A stretch of 18,691 nucleotides of DNA from Candidatus Parcubacteria bacterium (GTDB taxonomy: Bacteria; Patescibacteriota; Patescibacteriia; CAIXNZ01): positions 1-18,691 of the forward strand of contig JAPLYF010000081.1 in the NCBI GenBank assembly GCA_026395675.1, written 5' to 3'. Positions 1-6,828 of this stretch are shown here, piece after piece. The stretch's first letter is position 1. Every line of letters starts with the position of its first letter. A program made the translations under genes and the position numbers. A model generated the notes under the pieces. The model was not told where the DNA came from. It worked only from the letters and a program-made list of their open reading frames with translations, and did no database searches.

Positions 1-251
1 ATTTGGCTGCTGCCTTCTTTTAATAATTCTGGCGTAGTTGTGCGGGAAAAATTTGAGGACCATTTAACAATATCTGATTTAACAATTTTTTCAGCCGAAC
101 CAGTGACTGAAATTGAAAAATTAAGGGCTTTAACCCGATAAATCATGTCACTAACCCAATAGGCACTTGCAAATAAACTAACGCCTAAAATAATGGCCAT
201 TAGAACCAAGGCCAAACCTGATTTTTTGCATTTAGATTGGATTTCTTCCAT
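1..251 (-). CDS. SIMPL (DUF541) domain membrane-anchored protein, C-terminus cut off by window edge
   Basis: The frame is open from an ATG at 251 to the window edge, giving 83 residues. The N-terminus has a short charged stretch (MEEIQSKCKK) and one hydrophobic segment at about residues 11-33 that would act as a membrane anchor or uncleaved signal. The start of a SIMPL/DUF541 domain follows: VTGSAEKIVKSDIVKWSSNF, then SRT. This matches the usual beginning of that family (VxGxAexxvxxDxxxw). SIMPL proteins are extracytoplasmic; their biochemical role is poorly known. The next gene in the same direction ends 45 nt upstream across AT-rich DNA. I see no strong Shine-Dalgarno sequence. The family call rests on the first third only. 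Confidence 0.7.
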   Translation of the reverse strand, partial: MEEIQSKCKKSGLALVLMAIILGVSLFASAYWVSDMIYRVKALNFSISVTGSAEKIVKSDIVKWSSNFSRTTTPELLKEGSSQ

Positions 252-296
252 AAGTTTTTAAATTAATTATTTATAATAATTATATATTTCAGAATT

Positions 297-755
297 TTAA
301 AAATTGAATAGGTTAGCAATAATTAAAACTAGGCCTGCACCCAAAAGACAGCCAGCCATTTTACCTACAGCCGAACCCAGCATTGTCCGCTCTGCGGAAA
401 TATTTTTCTTCCTCATCTTTTCAGCTACAAAACCTTCAAATATGCCAGCAATGCCATCTGTTATTGAATTGCCAACCGCTCCGCCTATAACTGCACCAAC
501 TACACCAGCTATCTCACCCCCAAAGATTGATAAGATTACTAGAATACCATTATCGATTATACCAAAAACAATATCCGGCCAAATTGTATTTATCGATATT
601 CTAAAAGGAAGTAATGATACAAGACAAAGGACACCTAATCCTAAAATTACCAGCCCAATCAATTGAGAATTGTAAATAAAATAAAGACTGACCGCAAAAA
701 TGACAATGCAAAGTATAATTATACTTATGATGGCTGAAATAAAATGATTTTTCAT
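297..755 (-). CDS. small polytopic membrane protein with Gly-rich segment, function unknown
   Basis: 152 residues from the ATG at 755. The frame stays open further upstream, but a longer start would overlap the neighbouring 62-aa gene, so MKNHFISAII is the better start. I see about four hydrophobic segments, near residues 6-28, 32-50, 61-92 and 127-150. The third is very rich in Gly/Ala (GGEIAGVVGAVIGGAVGNS) and resembles helix-packing glycine motifs. A short basic loop (EKMRKKN) precedes the last helix. I do not recognise a named family. It follows the 62-aa membrane gene by 25 nt in the same direction, so the two are probably cotranscribed. Confidence 0.6.
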   Translation of the reverse strand: MKNHFISAIISIIILCIVIFAVSLYFIYNSQLIGLVILGLGVLCLVSLLPFRISINTIWPDIVFGIIDNGILVILSIFGGEIAGVVGAVIGGAVGNSITDGIAGIFEGFVAEKMRKKNISAERTMLGSAVGKMAGCLLGAGLVLIIANLFNF

Positions 756-780
756 ATTTTTAAGACCAACGAGCTTACTT

Positions 781-969
781 TTATTTTTCGTATATAAATC
801 GAGCAATAAAATAGATTGCAGTCGTTGCAAATAACGCCCACCAAAGCCACAAAAGACCCGCAAGAATATTATAAAAATACAGACCCAGTAAAATACCTAG
901 TGAAAGAAGACAAATTTTGATTAAACTTATTTCCCACCACTGAAATGTCCTTGTTTTTAAAATTCGCAT
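781..969 (-). CDS. 62-aa two-helix membrane protein, function unknown
   Basis: A short, very hydrophobic product. An N-terminal basic and aromatic patch (MRILKTRTFQWWE) precedes two predicted membrane helices at about residues 15-34 and 37-57, and the tail is RFIYEK. The TRTFQWWE start and the Trp-rich helix boundary (LLWLWWALF) look like a real protein rather than a chance frame, although it is small and I cannot name the family. It is the first gene of a probable two-gene unit with the 152-aa membrane protein. A promoter-like pair lies about 35-60 nt upstream. Confidence 0.55.
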   Translation of the reverse strand: MRILKTRTFQWWEISLIKICLLSLGILLGLYFYNILAGLLWLWWALFATTAIYFIARFIYEK

Positions 970-1001
970 ATTTTTAATAAAGATTAATAATAATTATTAT
1001 A

Positions 1002-1031
1002 AGTATAGCATTTTTCTTTTTTGAAAGTAAA
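1002..1031 (-). promoter_or_regulatory. probable sigma70-type promoter for the two small membrane-protein genes
   Basis: On the minus strand a TTTACT box (1031-1026) is separated by 18 nt from a TATACT box (1007-1002). The latter is preceded by TG one base upstream, an extended -10. It points towards the 62-aa gene starting at 969. In AT-rich DNA such matches arise by chance, so confidence is moderate. Confidence 0.4.
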
Positions 1032-1111
1032 TTAAAAAGTTCTGTACCCTATCTGAGTATCAAAACCGTCAATGACATTAGAACTAAAGTTTATAAATCA
1101 ATTGAATATAT

Positions 1112-1639
1112 TTATATTCCAACTTTAAGTTTATTGAGAATTTTGTTTATAAATATAACTTTCACTGTATAATATTGCTTAACTGACAAGCCATTGCATT
1201 TTGATTTTAACTTTTCATATTCATACAAATATTTAGGGTTCTGTTTTAAAAAATTTTCAAATTTACGACTATTTATCCAATCTTTAGAACCTTTGTTGAT
1301 TAAAAATATTTCAATTTTAATCCCGTTAAGATATTTTACAAATCTAACCCTCCTTAATTCATAAATACTGCCTGGCTTTCCTATATATGATTTTAGCTTA
1401 TCCAGGTAGCTATTAAAATGCTTCTTAGCAACTGGTATGTATAAGTCTATTTCACCTTGCCCAGAAATGCCTAAAAATGTTGACCCACAAAGCGATATCC
1501 TTACCTTACCAAGTATTTTAATTAAATCGCTTTTTATTAACTTAAAAACTTCCTTATTTTTAGGATTATAAGGAATAATACTAATTTTTTCAGTATCGCT
1601 TAAATGATTTAACCATTCTTTTTGTTCTGTTGTTAACAT
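1112..1639 (-). CDS. GrpB-like (UPF0157) nucleotidyltransferase-fold protein
   Basis: 175 residues. The core shows the nucleotidyltransferase signature G-S near residues 52-53 (LCGSTFLGISG), followed by an acidic strand (GEIDLYIPV, 62-70). Next come the family's middle strands (YELRRVRF, 93-100; GIKIEIFLINKG, 106-117) and the C-terminal helix pattern FxxFLKQNPKYLYEYEKLK (127-145), close to the F-x-x-YL-x-x-P...Y-x-x-LK pattern of GrpB proteins. Length fits the family. Only one clear Asp remains in the GS...D motif, so catalytic competence is uncertain. The family's substrate is generally unknown. A TATAAT hexamer ends 6 nt before the ATG and there is no Shine-Dalgarno sequence, suggesting a leaderless message. 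Confidence 0.7.
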   Translation of the reverse strand: MLTTEQKEWLNHLSDTEKISIIPYNPKNKEVFKLIKSDLIKILGKVRISLCGSTFLGISGQGEIDLYIPVAKKHFNSYLDKLKSYIGKPGSIYELRRVRFVKYLNGIKIEIFLINKGSKDWINSRKFENFLKQNPKYLYEYEKLKSKCNGLSVKQYYTVKVIFINKILNKLKVGI

Positions 1640-1684
1640 AAGATTATTATATCATATCGGTTCTAAGTCCCACTTGGGGTCAAA

Positions 1685-1714
1685 AAAAATAACCCGGATT
1701 TAAGGGTTATTTTT
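1685..1714. terminator. terminator-like inverted repeat in a divergent gap
   Basis: An 11-bp perfect stem (arms 1685-1695 and 1704-1714; AAAAATAACCC against GGGTTATTTTT) has an 8-nt loop and is U-rich on both strands. It lies between the leftward GrpB-like gene and the rightward tRNA gene, so neither needs it as a terminator. It may insulate the two promoters or be left from a lost gene. Confidence 0.5.
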
Positions 1715-1727
1715 AATATTTATACAC

Positions 1728-1756
1728 TTGCTAAAAATAGATATAAATGCTATAAT
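1728..1756 (+). promoter_or_regulatory. promoter of the tRNA-Asn gene
   Basis: TTGCTA at 1728-1733, a 17-nt spacer, and a perfect TATAAT at 1751-1756 preceded by TGC (extended -10). Transcription would start near 1763, about 36 nt before the mature 5' end of the tRNA. Confidence 0.65.
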
Positions 1757-1798
1757 TTTAACAATGAATTTTTAAATTCATTTTTTTATTAAGATTAT

Positions 1799-2100
1799 TC
1801 CGGGGTAGCGCAGCGGTAGCGCAGTTGGCTGTGAACACAATAATTTAAACGCAGCTTTCCGTTGTAAGGCGGATTGAAAAACAAGGTGAATTCGGGGAAG
1901 CCTTAACTGGTAATCCCGAGCCAAGCCCTTAAATTTTAAGGGAAGGTGTAGAGACTATCCTTTTTAGGAGTACTTTGGTTTTAACCAAAGGAAGCGCCTT
2001 GGTCCCGTCGATTGGCGGGATATGATATAGTCCACACCATTATGAAAATAATGGGTAATGTGTAACCAATTGGTCGTGGGTTCGAATCCCACCCCCGGAG
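1799..2100 (+). tRNA. tRNA-Asn(GUU) interrupted by a group I intron
   Basis: Exon 1 is 1799-1832 and exon 2 is 2063-2100. After splicing the cloverleaf is complete: acceptor TCCGGGG with CCCCGGA, D stem GCGC/GCGC, anticodon stem GTTGG/CCAAT, loop CTGTTAA, T arm GTGGG-TTCGAAT-CCCAC, and discriminator G at 2100. UCC...GGA-G is typical of bacterial tRNA-Asn. Without removing the intron the 5' exon reads CTGTGAA and looks like tRNA-His(GTG). The intron's guide, GCAGC at 1851-1855, pairs with the exon end GCTGT and leaves a U-G wobble at U35. That fixes the 5' splice site after position 35, so the third anticodon base comes from exon 2 (T at 2063). CCA is not encoded. The isotype is well supported but not proven. 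Confidence 0.85.
1833..2062 (+). mobile_element. group I self-splicing intron (230 nt, no ORF) inside the tRNA-Asn anticodon
   Basis: Core elements seen by hand: P1 (exon GCTGT with GCAGC 1851-1855, U-G at the splice site); P3 (AAGGCG 1866-1871 with CGCCTT 1995-2000); P4 (TCGGG 1892-1896 with CCCGA 1915-1919); P6 (CCCTT 1926-1930 with AAGGG 1938-1942); P7 (GACTAT 1953-1958 with ATAGTC 2027-2032); P8 (7 bp, 2003-2009/2014-2020); P9 (2037-2043/2048-2054, GAAA tetraloop). The terminal G is at 2062. Between the 5' strand of P7 and the 3' strand of P3 lie two further hairpins (1958-1969 and 1973-1990), where IA introns carry P7.1/P7.2. There is no room for a homing endonuclease. The subtype is tentative. 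Confidence 0.85.
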
Positions 2101-2107
2101 CAAAATA

Positions 2108-2134
2108 AAAAATCTGCATTAAGCAGATTTTTTT
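2108..2134. terminator. bidirectional terminator between tRNA-Asn and the leftward membrane-protein gene
   Basis: A 7-bp stem (AATCTGC 2111-2117 with GCAGATT 2123-2129) is followed on the plus strand by a run of T up to 2134 and preceded by A's at 2107-2112, so it can serve both convergent genes. Confidence 0.75.
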
Positions 2135-2152
2135 GTATAATAAATTTGTTAT

Positions 2153-2563
2153 TTACTTCAGCAACTTGGCGAAAATCAAACCAGCCACAATCGCTTCCAC
2201 GCCTCCCATAATACTCCAGCTGATGATCATTAATAACGGCAATGGGAATGATGAATAATTAATAAAAATATCCGGAACCGATATCAACCAAATAATTAAT
2301 CCGAAATAAACACCCTGTTTTGACGCTACCTGTCCTTTAAATACCGGCCTAACCTTACTCCAAACCCAGGATAAAATGATTCCCATCAAAAATGGAAAAA
2401 CATAGAATAGCATCTTCGTTGGATCTGATTCAACTCTGAAAACTCCGGTGCTATAAGCTGTGACCAAATTTGGATCGATAACATTAAATAGCGGCGTTAG
2501 GATCAAGTTGATAATGATCGTTGCCACCCCGGCCAATAGGCCGGTTAAGAATGTTTTCCCCAT
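2153..2563 (-). CDS. 136-aa four-helix membrane protein, function unknown
   Basis: The ATG at 2563 gives a product with hydrophobic segments near residues 5-26, 51-69, 84-101 and 108-133. Small Gly-containing motifs (GLLAGVA near the N-terminus, MGGVEAIVAGLIFA near the C-terminus) fit a compact helical bundle in the cytoplasmic membrane. A basic loop (WSKVRPVFKGQVASKQG) lies between helices 2 and 3, probably on the cytoplasmic side. I do not recognise a family. It stands alone: it converges on the tRNA-Asn gene at its 3' end and is separated from rpoD, upstream, by a strong terminator. Confidence 0.6.
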   Translation of the reverse strand: MGKTFLTGLLAGVATIIINLILTPLFNVIDPNLVTAYSTGVFRVESDPTKMLFYVFPFLMGIILSWVWSKVRPVFKGQVASKQGVYFGLIIWLISVPDIFINYSSFPLPLLMIISWSIMGGVEAIVAGLIFAKLLK

Positions 2564-2677
2564 GTTTTTAAAGTTAATGATTAAAGTTTATTGATATATA
2601 TTATAATATCATTAAATACGAAAAAGGTATAACAAGGGCTGTTTAATTATTAGATCCAAACCCGAGTAGGGAGCAAG

Positions 2678-2712
2678 AAAACAAAAAAGCCCAATATGGG
2701 TCTTTTTTGTTT
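2678..2712 (-). terminator. terminator of the dnaG-rpoD unit
   Basis: A long imperfect inverted repeat lies just past the rpoD stop. On the minus strand AAAACAAAAAAG then ACCCA pairs with TGGGC then TTTTTTGTTTT around a short AT loop near 2693-2696. A U-run follows on the minus strand. Confidence 0.75.
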
Positions 2713-2733
2713 TATATTATAATTACGAAATAA

Positions 2734-3936
2734 TTAGAAATCCTTTAATTTCTCTATTTGGGCATGCTGTTTTATCTTTTCCAAGGCCTTGGCTTCAATC
2801 TGTCTGATTCTTTCACGGGTAACATCAAATTCCTGACCCACCTCTTCCAGAGTATGTGCCACCCCATCACCTAAGCCAAAGCGCATTTCCAGAATTTTCT
2901 GTTCCCTGGGAGATAGTTCGCTAATTACTTCTTTGACATAATCCCGCAGTAATTGCAAAGCAGCTGCCCGGTCTGGCGTCATATTTTTAACATCTTCAAT
3001 AAAGTCCTCCAAAGTAGAATCTTCTTCATCTTCACCAACTGAAGTTTCCAAAGAAATGGTTTCCTGCGAAATATTAATAATGTGCCTGACCTTGGCAATA
3101 TCCTCGCCCATTTCAGCCGCAATTTCTTCTGGCAAGGGTTCTCGGCCCAAATCCTGGATTAAACGCCTTTGCACCTGCTGAAATTTATTAATGGTTTCAA
3201 CCATATGCACAGGGATTCTAATCGTTCTGGACTGATCAGCGAGTGAACGCGTTATTGCTTGCCTAATCCACCAGGTGGCATAGGTTGAAAATTTATAACC
3301 CTTTCTGGGGTCAAATTTTTCAACAGCTTTGAATAAGCCGATATTGCCTTCCTGGATTAAATCAAGCAAGGACATGCTTTTGCCCACGAATCTTTTGGCA
3401 ATTGAAACAACCAGGCGCAAATTGGCTTCAATTATTTTTTTCTCCGCTTCTTTATCCCCTTTTTCTTTGCGTCGAGCCAAGGACATTTCTTCTTCGCCCT
3501 TAAGTAAGGGAACCTTGCCTATTTCCCGCAAATACATCTGAATGGAATCTTCTGAAATATCAGACAAATCAAGACGCTTTTTTTCTTTGGTAATGCCTAT
3601 TTTGTTTAAAATTTCTTCTTTTTCTTTGCCCCGAGTTAATATCCCGCCTCTATATTCAACTATTTGCGTGCCATGGTGTTCTAATTTACCTAAAAATTCC
3701 TCAAATAAATCCAGATATTCTTCAAGTTCTGGAAAGACATGCAATAATTCTTGTTCAGTCACAAAAGCGCGGCTTTTGCCTTTTTGCAGCAGAGAATTTA
3801 ATTGCTCCTCAGTCGGTCTGATAACTTCATGTTTTATTTTTTTCAATTTTCTTTTTCTGGCAATCCCCTTTTTTCTTTTTTTGGTTTTAGAAGCTTTGGT
3901 TTTTTTTATTTTCCTTTTAATTTTTCTTTCGGGCAT
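2734..3936 (-). CDS. rpoD: primary RNA polymerase sigma factor (sigma70/RpoD)
   Basis: 400 residues. Residues 1-40 are a Lys/Arg-rich tail, followed by an acidic sigma region 1.1-like part. Region 1.2 begins near 130 (SIQMYLREIGKVPLL). Region 2 runs about 167-240, with ANLRLVVSIAKRF (171-183), DLIQEGNIGLFKAVEKFD (192-209) and the -10-recognition segment YKFSTYATWWIRQAITR (214-230). Region 3 (240-310) has IPVHMVETINK. Region 4 (about 335-395) has LSPREQKILEMRFGL and the -35-binding helix-turn-helix TLEEVGQEFDVTRERIRQIE (362-381). Regions 2.4 and 4.2 look intact, in line with the TTGACA/TATAAT promoters seen elsewhere in the window. It follows dnaG by 34 nt, the classic dnaG-rpoD arrangement. 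The very basic N-terminal extension is unusual against model rpoD and may contact nucleic acid. Confidence 0.97.
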   Translation of the reverse strand: MPERKIKRKIKKTKASKTKKRKKGIARKRKLKKIKHEVIRPTEEQLNSLLQKGKSRAFVTEQELLHVFPELEEYLDLFEEFLGKLEHHGTQIVEYRGGILTRGKEKEEILNKIGITKEKKRLDLSDISEDSIQMYLREIGKVPLLKGEEEMSLARRKEKGDKEAEKKIIEANLRLVVSIAKRFVGKSMSLLDLIQEGNIGLFKAVEKFDPRKGYKFSTYATWWIRQAITRSLADQSRTIRIPVHMVETINKFQQVQRRLIQDLGREPLPEEIAAEMGEDIAKVRHIINISQETISLETSVGEDEEDSTLEDFIEDVKNMTPDRAAALQLLRDYVKEVISELSPREQKILEMRFGLGDGVAHTLEEVGQEFDVTRERIRQIEAKALEKIKQHAQIEKLKDF

Positions 3937-3970
3937 AAAAAAGTAAAGTCAGTATTAGGAATTAATTTAT

Positions 3971-5773
3971 TTATAAATTATTGAGTTGTTCTGTTAAAAG
4001 CGAAAAGTCTTTGCTTAAAATTTCGATTTGTTCATTGTTGTTTTGTTTTTCTGCTTCAGCAATTAATTTTTGTAATTGAGTTATTTTTTTCTCTAACAAA
4101 TTTCTTTTTAAAAATCTGATGATATTTATGATTTCCTGGCTTAGCTGGATTTCACTAAAATCAAAAAAGTCCTTATCTGCCAAAAGCAACAGGGTTGAGC
4201 TTACATTAACCAGCTTTTCGTCTTTTTGTAATAATAATTTTTCAAATTCTGAGTAATTGAAATCCTTATTGTCATTGTAATACAAAATCAGCTCTTTGTA
4301 AATTTCTTTAAGCTCTGGATCAGGGATTATTTCTAAGTCCAAATGATCAATGAGGTATTGAAAATGCTGGGGAAATTTTAGGCCCAGAGCCAGAATTTGT
4401 TCAGCCAAAAGCTGTTCCCTGTTTTTTGGACTACTTTCCTCAAACTTTATTACTTCGCCTCCATCTTTTTTTTCGGTTAGATAATTATCAAATGTCTCGC
4501 GCAAGATAATATCTGAAACACTCAGCTTTTGCCCAAGTTTTTTAAGCCAATAATCCTGCTCAACTTGATCGCTTAATTTGGCAATTTGTTTTAAGAGCTT
4601 GGCTGCGATTTCTTTTTTATCCTGCGGCTGATTAAGATCATATTGGCTGAAAATCTTGGCAAAATAAAAGTCCATAATGGATACTGCCTTGGCAATACAT
4701 TCCTGCCAGTACTTGGCGCCTTGTTTAATGCAGTCATCAGGATCTTTAATTAGCTGGCCATTTATTTCTTTGGGTAACTGAATAATTTTTATGTTCAGGC
4801 CTAAAGATAAAGCATTATCAATGCCTCGTTCAGCCGCGGCTTGGCCAGCCAAATCAGCATCAAATGATAAAGCCAGATTATTGGTATATCTTTGTAAAAT
4901 TTTTAATTGTTCCTGGGTTAGAGCCGTACCTGACGAGGCAACAACATTTTTTACGCCTGCCTGATGCGAGGCAATCACATCCATGTTGCCCTCTACAATA
5001 ATGGCTAAACTTTTATTTTTAATTTCACTCTTAGCTTTATCCAAGCCATAAAGAACCAAACTTTTATTATAAATCAGAGTTTGCGGCGTGTTCACATATT
5101 TGCCACCCTGGTTTTCTTTACGCTCATCTAAAATCCGACCAGTAAAGCCAACTACATTAGCGTGCTGGTCAAAAATCGGAAACATTAATCTTTGCCTGAA
5201 TCGGTCATAAAGCTGGCCTTTATCATTTTTAACAACTAAACCCGAAAGAAAAATATCATTGGGCTTAAAGCCCTTTTTGATCAATATATTTAAAAGTTTA
5301 TCCCAGGAGTCAGGCGCATAGCCCAGTTTAAATTCACTAATTGTGTCATTTGTTAATTTGCGCTTGGCCAAATAGTCACGCGCAATTTTGCCTTCTTGCG
5401 ATTTTAACATGACTTGATAAAAAAATTCAGCTGCCAGCCGATTTATATCTAATAATTTACTTTTTTGGGAGGTTAATTCCGGATTTACTTTTTTTAGCTT
5501 AACACCTGCTTTATCAGCTAATATTTTCAGGGCCTCTGGAAATTCAAGGCCTTCAATTTTCTGCACAAAAGTAAAGACATCGCCGCCTTCGCCACAGCCA
5601 AAGCAATGCCAGATTTGCTTGTCGCGCGAGACCATAAAAGAAGGCGTTTTTTCATTGTGAAACGGACAAAGCGCCCTCCAATTGGCACCGGCCTGCTTTA
5701 ACTGGATATATTCTGAAATTACATCAATAATATCAAGTTTTGATTTGATTTCTTCGGTTTGAGAATTTAACAT
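3971..5773 (-). CDS. dnaG: DNA primase DnaG
   Basis: 600 residues from the ATG at 5773 (MLNSQTEEIKSKL). A GTG at 5800 would add nine residues but runs through a short tandem DNA repeat and adds nothing conserved, so the ATG is preferred. The CHC2 zinc finger is complete (C37, H40, C58, C61; CPFHNEKTPSF and WHCFGCGEGGDVF). The primase core contains RFRQRLMFPI and GFTGRILDE. The TOPRIM domain shows EGNMDVI (E262, D266) and SFDADLAGQAAAERG (D305, D307), followed by KDPDDCI. The C-terminal 200 residues are helical and would be the DnaB-interacting domain, more diverged. DnaG makes RNA primers at the replication fork. It is the first gene of the unit with rpoD. Confidence 0.97.
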   Translation of the reverse strand: MLNSQTEEIKSKLDIIDVISEYIQLKQAGANWRALCPFHNEKTPSFMVSRDKQIWHCFGCGEGGDVFTFVQKIEGLEFPEALKILADKAGVKLKKVNPELTSQKSKLLDINRLAAEFFYQVMLKSQEGKIARDYLAKRKLTNDTISEFKLGYAPDSWDKLLNILIKKGFKPNDIFLSGLVVKNDKGQLYDRFRQRLMFPIFDQHANVVGFTGRILDERKENQGGKYVNTPQTLIYNKSLVLYGLDKAKSEIKNKSLAIIVEGNMDVIASHQAGVKNVVASSGTALTQEQLKILQRYTNNLALSFDADLAGQAAAERGIDNALSLGLNIKIIQLPKEINGQLIKDPDDCIKQGAKYWQECIAKAVSIMDFYFAKIFSQYDLNQPQDKKEIAAKLLKQIAKLSDQVEQDYWLKKLGQKLSVSDIILRETFDNYLTEKKDGGEVIKFEESSPKNREQLLAEQILALGLKFPQHFQYLIDHLDLEIIPDPELKEIYKELILYYNDNKDFNYSEFEKLLLQKDEKLVNVSSTLLLLADKDFFDFSEIQLSQEIINIIRFLKRNLLEKKITQLQKLIAEAEKQNNNEQIEILSKDFSLLTEQLNNL

Positions 5774-5853
5774 AATGCGAATTTGATAATGCGAATCCAC
5801 GAATTTATTAAAATACGTATCATTAATTTACCATAATAATCTTAAAACATCAA

Positions 5854-5881
5854 TTGCCTAAATCATAAATATCTGTAAAAT
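5854..5881 (+). promoter_or_regulatory. probable promoter giving a leaderless message for the radical-SAM gene
   Basis: TTGCCT at 5854-5859, a 16-nt spacer and TAAAAT at 5876-5881. The ATG begins 7 nt after the -10 box, so the transcript would start at or next to the A of the ATG. No Shine-Dalgarno sequence is present. Confidence 0.45.
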
Positions 5882-5888
5882 ATGAGAT

Positions 5889-6770
5889 ATGATTTGTAAC
5901 TTATGTCCCCATAACTGTAATACTGATCGTCAAACTAAACTAGGCGTCTGTCTGGCGCCGGCTGATTTTAAAATTAGCCATATGCAATTGCACCATTGGG
6001 AAGAGCCCTGCATTTCAGGCACAAATGGGTCTGGCACAATATTTTTTTCCCATTGTAATTTAAAATGTGTATTTTGCCAAAATTATGATATTTCTCAGCA
6101 AGCTTATGGCAAAATTATTAGCCAGGAAGAATTTATTAAATTATGTATAAGATTAAAAGAACAAGGCGCTCATAATCTTAATTTGGTCTCCCCTACTTGC
6201 TATTCTTCCCTTTTAATTAAAGTATTACCAAAAGTTAAAGAGAAAATAAATTTGCCAATCATCTGGAATTCCAATGCTTATGAAAAAGTTGAAACTTTAA
6301 AACAGTTAGACGGCTTAATTGATGTTTACTTGCCTGATTTTAAATATTTTGATAATAGCCTGGCAGTTAAATATTCCCAAGCGCCAAATTATTATACGCA
6401 TGCTTTGGTAGCGATTAAGGAAATGGTTAAGCAAGTTGGCGCAGTTGAATTGGATAAAAATGGCTTAATTAAAAAAGGCGTACTTATCCGCCATTTAGTT
6501 TTACCAGGACAAATTGAAGATTCAAAAAATGTTTTAAAAACAATCAAGGATAATTTTGGCAAAAAGGTCTGGGTCAGCTTAATGTCCCAATATTATCCGG
6601 CTCATAAAGCTAACAGTTATTCAGAAATAAATCGGATTCTAAGCGAGAATGAATATAATAAAATTAAGGATTATTATGAAATATTAAATTTTGCTAATGG
6701 TTATTTTCAGGAATTAAATTTTGCCTCAAGCCAATTTACCCCTGATTTTAAAATTGAAACACTTGCTTAA
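5889..6770 (+). CDS. radical SAM protein of the PflX/COG1313 type (pyruvate-formate-lyase-activase homologue)
   Basis: 293 residues. The radical-SAM cluster motif CNLKCVFCQNYDIS (C56, C60, C63) would hold the 4Fe-4S cluster that cleaves S-adenosylmethionine. An N-terminal Cys-rich knuckle (C3, C6, C10, C21: CNLCPHNC...GVCLAP) is typical of COG1313 proteins. The rest fits a TIM-barrel core: NLNLVSPTCY, PIIWNSNAYE, DGLIDVYLPDFKYFD, GVLIRHLVLPGQ, VWVSLMSQYYPAHKA. The family resembles glycyl-radical-enzyme activases, but its substrate is not established. No glycyl-radical enzyme is encoded next to it, so a true activase role is not supported by context. It is divergent from dnaG and ends at a shared bidirectional terminator. 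Confidence 0.88.
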   Translation: MICNLCPHNCNTDRQTKLGVCLAPADFKISHMQLHHWEEPCISGTNGSGTIFFSHCNLKCVFCQNYDISQQAYGKIISQEEFIKLCIRLKEQGAHNLNLVSPTCYSSLLIKVLPKVKEKINLPIIWNSNAYEKVETLKQLDGLIDVYLPDFKYFDNSLAVKYSQAPNYYTHALVAIKEMVKQVGAVELDKNGLIKKGVLIRHLVLPGQIEDSKNVLKTIKDNFGKKVWVSLMSQYYPAHKANSYSEINRILSENEYNKIKDYYEILNFANGYFQELNFASSQFTPDFKIETLA

Positions 6771-6785
6771 ATTAGTGAATATAAT

Positions 6786-6817
6786 AAAAACAAGTCCTCA
6801 TTAATGGACTTGTTTTT
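6786..6817. terminator. bidirectional terminator between convergent genes
   Basis: A 12-bp perfect stem (AAAAACAAGTCC 6786-6797 with GGACTTGTTTTT 6806-6817) with an 8-nt loop. It has U-runs on both strands and lies between the radical-SAM gene (+) and the Ala/Lys-rich protein gene (-). Confidence 0.85.
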
Positions 6818-6828
6818 ATAGATTATTT

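Noticed and set aside
304..666. 120-residue rightward frame opposite the small membrane protein
   Set aside because: It is Pro/Thr-rich only because it mirrors a hydrophobic coding strand; no start signal or family match.
1038..1085. Inverted repeat AGTTCT/AGAACT as a terminator of the GrpB-like gene
   Set aside because: Only 6 bp with a 36-nt loop and no U-run; not distinguishable from chance in AT-rich DNA.
1830..2063. Alternative splicing of the tRNA to anticodon TGT (tRNA-Thr) with a cut after U33
   Set aside because: It would need the U-G wobble at U33. The guide GCAGC pairs with GCTGT and puts the wobble at U35, and tRNA-Asn identity elements are present.
1799..2100. Reading the interrupted tRNA as tRNA-His(GTG)
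   Set aside because: The discriminator is G with no extra 5' G pairing as tRNA-His needs, the acceptor is of the tRNA-Asn type, and the intron P1 pairing places the splice site inside the apparent GTG.
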